A stretch of DNA of 64,000 bases from Straminergon stramineum (taxonomy: Eukaryota > Streptophyta > Bryopsida > Hypnales > Calliergonaceae): assembly GCA_963920665.1 (NCBI GenBank), contig OY987268.1:9302501-9366500 (forward strand), written 5' to 3'. Shown here piece after piece: positions 11,814 to 22,290 of the stretch. A model generated the notes under the pieces. The model was given only the letters and a program-made list of their open reading frames with translations, made no database searches and was not told the origin of the DNA. Each line of letters starts with the position of its first letter. Positions within the stretch are counted from its first letter, which is position 1. Made by a program: the position numbers and the translations under genes.

Positions 11814-12140
11814 TGGAGGATACTCTAACCGTTTAGGGACCTGATCCCGTCTCCATTGCTGAAACCTGTCACCAATAGAAATTCATCTATCATGCAGTTG
11901 GTTGGACTTAATAGCAAGTGGTGTAGCATGACTTGGCTAAAAGTCTATGGCCACTGATCTCCGAATGGTAAATGGGGTTGTCTACAGTCACTTACAGAAG
12001 TCTACAACCTCTCACTTTGAAATTGCCAAAGAAATTCAGACAATGTGATAAAAATATGATCTCAACAGATTGGCTCTTGTATCCAAAGTGATCTCTCCAC
12101 AGCTCTACACTGATCCCCCCACATCGCACTCCTCCAAATG
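11814..12140 (+). repeat. dispersed repeat R3, copy A (in the SDHAF4 5' intron)
   Basis: The copy shares ordered blocks with 49338-49655 and 47824-48247: GGATAC, TAGGGACCTGATCCC, TTGGTTGGACTT, TCTACAACCTC, ACTTTGAAATTGC, AAATTCA and GATCTCTCCACAGCTC. It spans about 320 bp. No terminal repeats or poly-A tail are visible. All three copies have the same orientation and lie in gene-like, non-coding DNA. Confidence 0.75.
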
Positions 12141-12749
12141 CTAAGATGCTTAAGAGTGAAGCAAAAAGTAACTGTAAAAATTATCCGAGTTTTTATAGGG
12201 AAATCGAATTCATGGACTGTGCACACAAAATTTTGAACCTGGAAAACTCGCGTACAGAAACCAACCAATTGCAAAAACCTACATACTCTCAAAAATGAGA
12301 ATGAATCCCAACAACAAAGCAGTAAATATTGCAAGATGATCATCTACATGTCTATCCAGCGAAATTCAAAACAATCGCCGTCCACGCATGCCTCACTTGC
12401 ACGAACAAATACATCTAACACCAAGCTTGCGCTCCATCGCCACTCCAAACAATCTAACAACCCAACGTAATGCGCAGGCAACTCACGAGTCCTAGCAAGC
12501 AGCCCAGACGACTGCCGACTTCCATTTCAGGGCATGAAATTCCACTACCATTCAACAAACCCTAAAAAGACGCTACGAATACAATAAGAAATGCAAAAAC
12601 ACGTACCTCTCGCATCCACCATCATGTCCAGAATTTAAAACTGTGAATTTAATCGCCACTCCAATCGTAACAAGAAAACCCTATCTTGAGCGATTGACAT
12701 AAAAGAACTTCCAAAACAGAATTCAATCTCACGTGCCTCAGCTCACAAT

Positions 12750-13094
12750 TTCCATTTCCCACTACAACATTAAATTCACTAAAACGTCAAAACCACGCAC
12801 CTATCGCAAATTACGCTCTCGAGGACGCTTCGTGGTGCATAATGCGGTCAAGCCCTACGAAGTAACTCTAAATTGCACCGATCACATAAACAGTAGTCAA
12901 ATGAAATCCGTGAGCCCTAATTTGCATTTCCCACTTACAACAATAAATTCACTAAAACGTAAAAACTACGGACGTATCTGGAATTGAACTCTCGAAGATG
13001 CTTCATGAGGCACGATTCGATCAAAACCCACAAAGTACCCCTAAATTGCACCGATCACACAAACAACAGTCAAAATTGAATCCGTGAACCCTAA
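12750..13094 (+). repeat. 172-bp tandem duplication
   Basis: Two units are offset by exactly 172 bp. ATTTCCCACT..ACAACA..TAAATTCACTAAAACGT recurs at 12753 and 12925, and AATTGCACCGATCACA recurs at 12871 and 13043. They lie in the presumed 5' UTR intron of SDHAF4. Confidence 0.85.
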
Positions 13095-13329
13095 TTATTG
13101 GAGAATAATTCAGTTGATGAAAGCGGGAATGGAGATGAGGGAGAGAAATCGGTACCTCGAAGAAAAAAATAATTAAGTTGGAGAATTGAAGAGCGTGGGC
13201 GTCGCGGAGGATTGCTGTTGCGATGGAGACGATGAGTGAGAGCAACCGTCTTGAGTTTCCTTGAGTCTCGCTCATGGGAAGTCGTGGCTTGGTGAAAGGA
13301 TGACAAGTGGCTGCCAATTTTCTCATCCG

Positions 13330-15927
13330 TCACGGTCCCATCCAAACCCTTTTAAAAATAAATTTAACGCCCAAATCCTTATCGAAATTTCTCTTGTATG
13401 TTGCTTATATGTTTATGAAATTGTATCTAAGAATCTTGGTTAAGAATTCATTGAATTTCGTGTGGAGTTTTCCATTAGTAGCAAGTTTTGTAGAGAATTT
13501 GGGTTAGGGATTGTCAAATTTCTTACCTTGTGTGTACAATTTTCAATGGATATCTCTATTATTTACTTCAATTTTATCAAATTGGTCATAAAGAAAGTGT
13601 GATTCTTAAAGATTCAAACAATACAATACTTTGCATAGATGGTGGGATGTATTTTGAACATAACATATATATAAAATATTTCACAAGTATTGTTTGCTCA
13701 ACATATAAAATTTGGATTTTAGAGCCTGCAAGGTCTACGCTTCAAGCATACAAATAAGGATTTAAACATGATTCTAATTGCATTTAAACTACCTTAACTT
13801 TTATTGAATCTTGTTGGCAATTGAAACATGATTAGATACATCTTGACATGTATCTTTTGGGTATTATTCATATAGCCTTTTAAAACATGAAATACGACTT
13901 TTCAAAATGTTGATTATATGTGTGTCCAAAATCAACAATTGGATTTTTATTCAAAATTTAGAAAAAAAATTGTAAGAATTTGGATTATAGAAAAATTACA
14001 ATTAATTGGATTTCTTTAATTATCCTACTATTGCCATCTCTAAATATTTTTGTCCCAAGTAAGCCCAATAATACTTAGATTGTAGTGCATATCCTTACTC
14101 AAAGCATTAGATGGTTTGGAAATGAATCTCTCCAATGCCAATCTTGTTGCATCCATATGTGCTTCATGAGTTGGGTTCAACAAAAATATAATGTATAACC
14201 TTAGAGAAATCTTAGATAACTTGGGATCTTCATAACCTTCAACAAATATTGAATTTCCTAGTCTAGCAAATTGTCATATATTTAGCTTTTGCCCTTAAAT
14301 AGTTATCAATTTACAAAATTGAAAAAAATTAATTCAATAAAATTTGTACGTCATTTGCAAGATGCCTCGTATTATGTATTGAATAAAGAGAGCTATGCTA
14401 GCTACAAAGAAAATGCATGCTAGCAACACCTCGATCTTTTTCCAATCCATCCTAACTAAAATTATATCCATTCTTATTTGTAATTGAACAATATACTAAA
14501 TATTGCGTACTAATTTGAAAGTGATAGTTATAAAAAACGTAATATGTCTTTCTTGCAAATGTCCTTTAGATCAAAAGTATCAAAGCCAAGGCCAAAAATC
14601 ACATAAGTATTCTATATTTATATAAAAAATTATTTCACATATATATTTTAATATTTAGACACATTACAATAAGAGTCATAAGTCTTCAATATTTTATATT
14701 AGTAAATGAGTTCTTTTATTAATAGATTTTTCAAAGATCTTTTACTTTAAAGGACCATCTAGACTTTAAGACCATTAGTTATTTTTAATAATAACTTATA
14801 TTTCTTGAATAATATGATAACTAACAAACTCAATTGAATAATTTAGATCTAGGTGCAATAATCTAAAAATAATTACAATGCTTAAACTACAAACAATAAG
14901 CTCTTCTACTTTAATATGGAAGTAATCATAATTCCCGCCAAAACTCAATTCTACATCCTATTTATAGCAAAGGTGACTATATGTTCTAATATTTTATTTT
15001 CTAAATCTAAAATAGAAAGGAGTAGAATTTTAATATTATTTTTAGTTTTTATATTAAGATTTGTCTAAAATCATTCATCTATCAAAGTCAAGCTTCAAGA
15101 CTTATTTTAAAGTAGTTTAACTTTTGGTGCATATTCTATCCAATTGAAGCTATCAAAGTAATTACAATACAAAGATCACAAGTTTAAATTGTTTAATTCT
15201 AGTGTACTAGTCATTTAATTGGAACTATCTAACTCCAACACACAAATCATAAATTTGTACTTATTTGACTCCATCCACTTGGATATATTTTATTCCAATT
15301 AACGTTTTAGTCCTTACAAACTTTACATTAAGAAACTCAATTTGTATAATAACTATCCTTTAAACACAGTACTACCAATGAAGTTCAATTATAATATACA
15401 TTGTTTGACATTTTAAAATCTTGAAATTTATATGAATATGAGAATTTTCAAACTTTTGAAGTTGAAAATATTTTAATTTCTAAAATTTGAATAGGCTAGT
15501 TTGTAAATTTAAATTTTCTTAAAATTATAAGTTATTAACTTACAAATTGATAAATTGATTGAAATTTTTATTTTTATTTTAATTAATTTAAAATTAATAA
15601 ACATATCATGTGTCAAAATGATTTTAAAAATAATTAGTAATACAAGGATCATCTCAAACTTGAGATTGTCGAGAAGACCACAAAAAATAACAATTTTCTG
15701 CATCGGTAGAGTGATTGCTATTGTTTCTACATTAGAGCTCCATAATTGCTATCTTTGCCAACAATTATGGTCAATTGAAGATTTAGAAATGTTAGAATGT
15801 TGAAAATGCAAAATGCAAAATATTTGGAATCTTTAAATTTTAAAATCACAAATTTATAAATTTGTGAACTAAAATAAAATCTTATCAAATTAATATTTTG
15901 AGTATCTATTTTTGGGGGTGAATAACC
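13330..15927. other. AT-rich intergenic, nothing recognised
   Basis: No gene, tRNA or clear mobile element is seen. The open frames at 13261-13757 and 15509-15951 have intergenic composition. Confidence 0.5.
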
Positions 15928-16115
15928 TTTGAAGTCTAATTTTACCATCACAAATTCAATTTTGAAAAGAAATTATTTTCAGATTTTTTATTCAAGATTT
16001 TGTGCAAGGGTGTTCATTGTAAAATTTGTTTTTCTAGTATTAAGAACTTTTGCAGAGGACCCTCAAAGATTGTAGATCTCGGTAAAATAATTATAGGGTA
16101 GATTTTGAGATGTCA
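15928..16115 (+). repeat. dispersed repeat family R2, copy 2
   Basis: Diverged match to 7105-7330 with the same block order. Confidence 0.65.
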
Positions 16116-18504
16116 TATTCTATACCTTACCGGATAATTACTTAAAGTTGGCAAATGTACTTTGATAGATGCCTAAAAATAGAAAATTTTATATTTTTCT
16201 ATGTAGTTTTAAAAAAATGATGAACCTCTATTTTTGGATTTGGTTAGAGAACTTACCATTGCCCAAGATCAAAATTAGTTCAGATGGAGATGAGTATCAT
16301 TTGCTAACAAAATTTGACATCAAAGAATGTAGTAAAGAAATACTTCACTCTTCCCAATCTCTAAGATAAGTAATGGAATTAAAATTCATGTTTGCCAAAG
16401 GAGAATGCCACATATATGTGTTTAATATCCCTAATGTAAAATGATATCATTACAAATCTTTGAGAATATACATGCCTAGTTCAAACTTCACCCTTCTCTA
16501 ACTATCCATAACATTTTCACCCCCTTAACCTCTAAAGGAGCACATGGCCACCAAGTGGCTTCTACAACTATATTTGCAGAAAATTTGAAATGTGAACCTT
16601 AGTAACAATCCTTCAACAACAAAGAGACAATAGATGATTTTTTCCCCATTAAATCCATTAGTGCAATCCAATCAAGAAATGATTGACTATGTGATTTTTG
16701 GTGGATTTTTGGAGAATGGAGAAGGGGCTTTGGGTTGTCACTTTAGATCTTCATATCTTTTTTTCCATACTTGAAAATGATCTAAAAAAAATTATACATG
16801 AAAATCATAGTGATGTTTACTCGTGGAAAAAAATTAGATTTTTTGGAGAACTTTAGAGCATTCCGATTTTAGCATATGTACAAAGTATTGCCTAACTAAA
16901 CATCTATCATCAATCTTGTCAATAGTGGCATTTTTTCAAAAATTGTGTAATTTAAAAAAAAAATTCCATATGAAAATTACTTGAAATCACTTTAAAAAAA
17001 ATTTTAAAAATTCTTTTCAGTGGTGGTGATCATCAAAATTATTCTACATGAATGAAGAATTATGCTTATTATAAGAGCTAGTCAAGAAAACAAGAGTTAT
17101 ACTCCCCTCTAGTCCATTAGGGTTTAAATACCTAAGTCCCTTTGCCTTCCCTAACATATGGGGTGCCCCCAATGAATATGGTCTTGTGACAATGAAAGAA
17201 TGATACGGGATCAATTTGAAGTCCCATCCTAGGTGTCCCCAAAAGGGTTATCCTTCTTTGTAGGCATCCAAAGAAGGGTTCAAAATCAAGCAATTAAGAG
17301 TGTTATGATGTATCTTCTTATGTTACAAGAAGTTGCATACAAATTTGATAATCTAAGTCTAATAAGGGAAACAAGAGACCAAGATTAACTTTTAGCTCTT
17401 GCAATTGAAACTTCATTTATGTAAAAATTATAAGCAATATTACAAATGTCCAAAGATAAAAAGAAAGAATAGTAACTCATCTTGGACATCAAAGGACATA
17501 AAAAATCCATTGTTAAATGTTTTGTATGGATAAATGGATTATTGTGGTATATACATTAGTATTCTATTGTTTCTTCACAATCCTATTCACAACCAATTTG
17601 AAATCTTAAAAATTATATAGTCTCAAAATTTTAAAATAATCAAATAATCAAATTTTAATTAATAAATTTGATAAATTTATAAATTTCGTAGTTTATAAAT
17701 TTATGAAATTTTAATTTGTAAATTTGTAAATTAAATGATTTAATCATTTCAATGTTTCAAACTTATAAAGATGTAATATTTTAAAATTAGGAGCTAATTG
17801 AATTGAAATAGTCATTACTATAAAATCTTTTTAATTGGAATGTGTCAAGCTTATATCATTGCTTTGAAGAACTTATGAGTAACAAATCTAATATAGAAAT
17901 TTGTAGTCACCAACTAAGAATTGATATAGACAAAGTTTGGCAAACAATTTGCAAGACAAGTTTAGGCAACTTTTATAAAGTTGATCATTACAAGGCCCAT
18001 ACATATTGATAAAAAGGTGAGGTATTAAACAATGATCAAAGACCAAGTTGGTTAAAATAAAGTTATTGGCTAATATATTTCAAGAAATTAATAAAGACCA
18101 ATTTTTCTTACTAAGTAGTTCTTGACTGACAAACTTCAAACAAATGATGTACAACAATCTATTGAATGTCAAAAATTCTTAATAGAAACACTATTTGCTA
18201 GTTAGTTTGTTGGTTCAAAATTCCACCAAGTATAACAAAGTAATGGCTCCTAAGTCGTGAGTCTCTTCTTGTCATAAAAAGCATTAAAGATCTTGTCTAA
18301 CTATTTGAATATTCTTCAAAAAATTCAAGGTCAACCAAAATCTAAATGATTGAATTCAAGAGTTAAGTCTTTCTCAATTTAAAATCATGTATAGAAGTAT
18401 GTAAATACACCCCTTAATGTGAAGCAAGTGAACAATGGTATAATTCTTTGAGCTTCAAAGTGACAAGGAAGTAGAAGGTGCGAGAGGTGATCAAAATCAT
18501 ATAG
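16116..18504. other. AT-rich intergenic, nothing recognised
   Basis: No supported feature. 17640-17720 is an AATT-rich stretch with many short palindromes. Confidence 0.5.
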
Positions 18505-19203
18505 TCATCCACTAGAGCTTGAGCTCTCTTCTACATGTTGTTCCTCTTCAACACCAATTTCTTTTTGAGCAACCTTGTCTTTGCAAGACTCCTTGGCATC
18601 TATTGGCTCTCCTTTTTGAATATTGTTAGAATCTGGTATACACTTGTTCATGTTACCACTCCCAGCAGACTCACTTGGCTTGCTAGACTCATTTCCTTTA
18701 GTTATTTGTGTTTGATTTTCTCCCCTTTGCTTGGAGTGTTGTCTCTTAGAGTCAAGCCTTTGTTTTTTGGAAGACCTCCTAGTTGGAGTCTTTTCAATTG
18801 TGGTTTTACTATCTCCACTGATTTCACTAGATTCCTTCTTTTCTTTTCTCTTTCTTTTCTTTTTGCCTTTTTCCTCACATTTATTGTCCTTTTTCTCCAA
18901 TATGCTATTTGACGGAGAAGAGGCAAGACCAGCACTTGTTTCATCAGAAAATTCTAGAAGATCTTGAGTGGTTGCTAGGGACGTTCCAGCATCGGTGTCA
19001 ACATCAGAAACTTCTAGTTTAATCTTCTTTCCTTTGTAATCTCTCACTCGTGCTATAGCTGCTTCAATTTCCCTATCATTGTCCCTCTTCTTCTTACGTT
19101 GTTGTTTCTTTGTTGGTTTTTTCTTGCGGCAATAAGCTCTTTTCTTCATTGCCTTTGACATTTTCATCTTTGTTCTTCCTCTCTTACTTTCTTGCCTTGC
19201 CAT
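18505..19203 (-). CDS. Lys-rich basic nuclear protein, protamine-like in build (function unknown)
   Basis: From ATG 19203 this is a 232-residue protein. About 21 of the first 40 residues are Lys or Arg (MARQESKRGRTKMKMSKAMK, then RAYCRKKK and a KKQQRKKKR run). Several further basic clusters of nuclear-localisation type follow (KGKKKRKRKEKK, SSKKQRLDSKR). The C-terminal third is Ser-, Glu- and Asp-rich and ends EESSSSSG. The ATGGC start context matches that of the divergent gene at 19828, whose protein has the same layout, so I infer a paralogous pair. No domain is recognised. The frame stays open for another 68 codons upstream, so the start may lie in an earlier exon. A sperm chromatin protein, a linker-histone tail or a nucleolar protein are all possible. 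Confidence 0.65.
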   Translation of the reverse strand: MARQESKRGRTKMKMSKAMKKRAYCRKKKPTKKQQRKKKRDNDREIEAAIARVRDYKGKKIKLEVSDVDTDAGTSLATTQDLLEFSDETSAGLASSPSNSILEKKDNKCEEKGKKKRKRKEKKESSEISGDSKTTIEKTPTRRSSKKQRLDSKRQHSKQRGENQTQITKGNESSKPSESAGSGNMNKCIPDSNNIQKGEPIDAKESCKDKVAQKEIGVEEEQHVEESSSSSG

Positions 19204-19711
19204 TGCAATGAATTGAGTACTATAGGATTTTCTCCAAAATAATTGGTTTGACAGTTGGTTTTCAACTCTTACAACTCTAATAAATTCTTGGTCCACAATG
19301 TCAAATAACTCAACATATTTGGAACTATTTGTTTTTCCATTGATATGTGCCACAATTGATAGTGTGACTATTTCAATCTTAACTCTCCATTCAATAAGAA
19401 CTTTCACCTAATCAATTACCTTAAATTTGAAAATAGTAATTGATCATGCTACTAAAAACTATTGTTTGAATTCCTACATTAAACTTTTGGAAAGGTAGTG
19501 TTTGAATAAAAAATAATTAATTCAAACAACAAAAGAAAGAAGAAGAAGAAGCTAGAGACATCACTTAGCCTTGCCAACGTTTGAAAAACTTGTGAGTATG
19601 TTCTATGAGATTAATGACTTTGCCTTTTAGGAATGAAGCGCCATCTTTTGAAGGACACATCGTTCCATTTAGCAATTCAAGGATATAGCACTCTTTGACA
19701 ATACCTTTTGG
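19204..19711 (-). other. possible upstream exons of the Lys-rich gene
   Basis: Two segments read like protein. 19204-19407 continues in frame upstream of the ATG (includes IEWRVKIEIVTLSIVAHI and SNQLFWRKSYSTQFIA) and is bounded on its 5' side by TTAG, a possible 3' splice site. 19565-19711 is open in one frame (includes ECYILELLNGT and DGASFLKGKVINLI). I could not find a GT donor that joins them in phase, so the model is unresolved. If real, the basic region would be the tail of a longer protein with a folded N-terminal domain. Confidence 0.35.
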
Positions 19712-19827
19712 TTATATACCTTTTTTTCCTTCAAATTTTTCTTTGTTTTTCTAGTAATACTTACTAAATCAAAGTGACTACTAGTGAAAATATCATTCCA
19801 AGAGCACTATAGGTTTAATAACAATAA

Positions 19828-20361
19828 ATGGCAAAGAGGGCTCCAAGAAGGGGTGTAGCAGCAAGGAAAAGGGCTGCAGCGAGGAGGAGAAGAGCAACAT
19901 ATTATAGAAAGAGGAGACAAACAAGAAATGAACAAGGAGAATCTACCAAGAAAAGAAAAAGGGAAGAACAAGAAAGTGAATCTAAAGAAGGAGATCATGG
20001 CGGGAATGAAGAACGAGGGTCAAAGAGGAGGCGCTGTACAAATGAAAGTGAAGAAGAAGAGTCTATAACACAAGAATCATATCAAAGCAATAGTGGCAAA
20101 AAAGGAGCTAATAGTAATGATAAAGGCAAGGGCAATTCTAGTAAACAAAAACGAGGAAGTTCTAGTGGAGATGGTCGACCTCAAAATAGGGACCAAGGAT
20201 GCAAGAGTAAAGAAGCTACTCCAACTTCAAAACATAGTTCAGAGGCAAGTGAGTCATTGAATCAAAATGCAAAAGAAAAAGACAAAAAGACAAAGGAAAA
20301 AAAATCTCGAAAAGAACCTGATGAAAGTGAAAGTTATGAAGAGAGTAGCTCCTATAGCTAA
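19828..20361 (+). CDS. Arg-rich basic nuclear protein, protamine-like in build (function unknown)
   Basis: This is a 177-residue single-exon protein. Sixteen of its first 35 residues are basic, thirteen of them Arg, with runs such as AARKRAAARRRRATYYRKRR. Lys/Arg clusters follow (STKKRKREE, RGSKRRR), then a Ser/Gly/Asn-rich middle and an acidic end closing EESSSYS. Arg usage is almost all AGA/AGG. It aligns by eye with the divergent gene at 18505-19203: MA(R/K) start, a RG pair near residue 9, an (R/K)RA..(Y/C) motif and the EESSS end. The start context AACAATAAATGGC is good for plants. Tyr next to Arg runs is common in protamines, but no homology is demonstrated. A low-complexity artefact is unlikely because frame and codons are consistent throughout. 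Confidence 0.75.
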   Translation: MAKRAPRRGVAARKRAAARRRRATYYRKRRQTRNEQGESTKKRKREEQESESKEGDHGGNEERGSKRRRCTNESEEEESITQESYQSNSGKKGANSNDKGKGNSSKQKRGSSSGDGRPQNRDQGCKSKEATPTSKHSSEASESLNQNAKEKDKKTKEKKSRKEPDESESYEESSSYS

Positions 20362-21365
20362 AACTTCAATGTGCCTTCACTTTTCATTGAATTTTAAGTT
20401 TCTATTTATGATTCTTTTTTATCCACTTGCACCATAGATAGGAATGCCAAAAATTGAGTGATTCAATCATTCAATGTAATATACAATCATTCAATCTTTG
20501 CTTAGCTATAATGACCATATCAACCATTTTGTGATTGCTAACTAATTTAGGCACCATTTGTGGACAACAAAAGTACCTTTTCATATTTTAATTTTCAAAT
20601 GTAGTGTAAAATAGAAGTCTTTGAATAGGCATTTTACAAATTGAAAATTCTATTGCCTAGCTCTTTATGAAGAAATACCGGTATACATGATGTATGTAAC
20701 ATTACTAAAGTGTTAAAATTTCACTATTTGGAGAAATTTTGATCAAAATCTTTGAACATTTTGTGCTAGTGAATGTAAAATGGAATTTAGAGTATCAATT
20801 AAAAAAGTCTCATATTAAATATAGAAATTATATTTAGGATGAATTACCAAAGTGAAAAGCTTTAAAATTGATTAAAATAATCTATAAATATATAGATAAT
20901 TTCTATTTATGAAGAATTACATAAATTTTATTCATTAGAATTCTATTTTTTAGGTAAAATAATATTTTTCATAGTAATACTTTTTGTCCTTAGACTTTCG
21001 GGTTCTTAAGGGTTAAAGTGAATTGGTCTTGAATCTTGAAGAATTTAAGGTGGAAGATCCAATGTTTAGTGGGCTACAATACAACAATAATTCGATTTTT
21101 TTCAAGATGAATCTAATTTTGAAATTTGTGAACTTTGAAAAGCTCTAGCATTTTCAAAAATGAATGTCTTTCTAAGTCGTAAAGTGCATTAGGAAGATAA
21201 TAGAATCTAGTTTCATGTTCTAGTAAATTTTTATAATAAATTCTAAAATTATACATCAAAAAAGTTTTTTGTTATATACTACCTATCATCTTGGGCTACC
21301 ACCCCTAGTTGCAATCACTACATGCATTCTCTAAGGCATAATAGAGATCAATGTATGAAGCTACT
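20362..21365. other. AT-rich intergenic, nothing recognised
   Basis: This is 3' flank of the Arg-rich gene and spacer. No feature is supported. Confidence 0.5.
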
Positions 21366-22290
21366 CTAAAGATATTGTATTCCATGTGGATTGAATTTCA
21401 TACTTGATATTGTCATTTCTACCTTATTCTTAGGTCTACTATGATGTCTAAGCAAACCTCTTACAACTATATAAACTTTCTCTATTGGATTCAAGTCTGG
21501 AGAATTGGCAAGCCAATTCAACTTTTTCATACCATGAGCACATCTCCATTGCAATAGCAATGAACAATGGTGGATGAGAGTGCCATCCTCCATCAATATC
21601 AATTGCTCGATCATGGTCATCAAGTAAGAAATAAAAGCCACTTAATCTACTTTTGGTTTGACACTCAAATAGGGCTTTTTATGTGTTATAGGATTTCTAA
21701 AATCAAGTTCATAGAGGTAACAGTGCTAATATGTGAGCTTAATTATCTAGGAAAATGACCACAAGAGCCTTGAAATTTAGACACTTATGTTATAGGTGTC
21801 TATATTATACAAACCTTCCATAATTATAAGATACCTATGTTATAGATACCTATATTGAGTATATTATAAGTGTTTATGTTATAAGTACCTTCAATGGTTA
21901 TAGGATATCTACTTATACCTAGTTTTAAGGCTCATATGCTTGGATTTCTATGTGTATATGCTAACATTGTTGCTCACGTGGAGATACAATCATATAATAG
22001 TGCAACAAACACTTACCAAGCTTGCAAGTTCAATCACAAAATACCTTTTGGTTGTTGTGATGGCATGACAAAACACCCTTATACTCTACTCAAACAACTT
22101 CCTATGCTTTCATTGCCTTGTGATGTCAAAAACTTTACACTTTACAAACCTTCCAATAACTCAAGATAATCAAAATGGTTGAACAAGGAGCATTGAAGAC
22201 TTTTGCAATGTCCTTTCACTTCATTCCTACCTTCCTCATTTCCACAATTTGACTCTTTTCTTCAAAGGACAATGTTCTTTTACTTCATGG
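21366..22290 (-). pseudogene. Tc1/mariner-type transposase relic
   Basis: The open C-terminal part (21366-21641) carries the catalytic DDE landmarks of Tc1/mariner: MEDGTLIHH in place of the usual (Q/E)D.AP.H, then LNWLANSPDLNPIE with the SPDLNPIE hallmark. Upstream on the same strand (about 22200-22290) an interrupted frame reads like the N-terminal helix-turn-helix (EMRKVGM, a stop, KDIAKVFNAPCST). The middle is broken by stops and shifts. It is therefore a dead, old copy. No terminal inverted repeats were found around it. Confidence 0.8.

Larger units (their letters stand above)
11653..13320 (-). other. likely 5' UTR exon and intron of SDHAF4
   Basis: A branch of pyrimidines and CAG just upstream of the SDHAF4 ATG makes a good 3' splice site. 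A candidate first exon lies at about 13155-13320, ending TTCTTCGAG before GTACCG on the minus strand. It contains an ATG (about 13275) whose frame does not run into SDHAF4 if joined directly, so it would be an upstream ORF. The intron holds repeat R3 copy A and a 172-bp tandem duplication. Confidence 0.45.
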
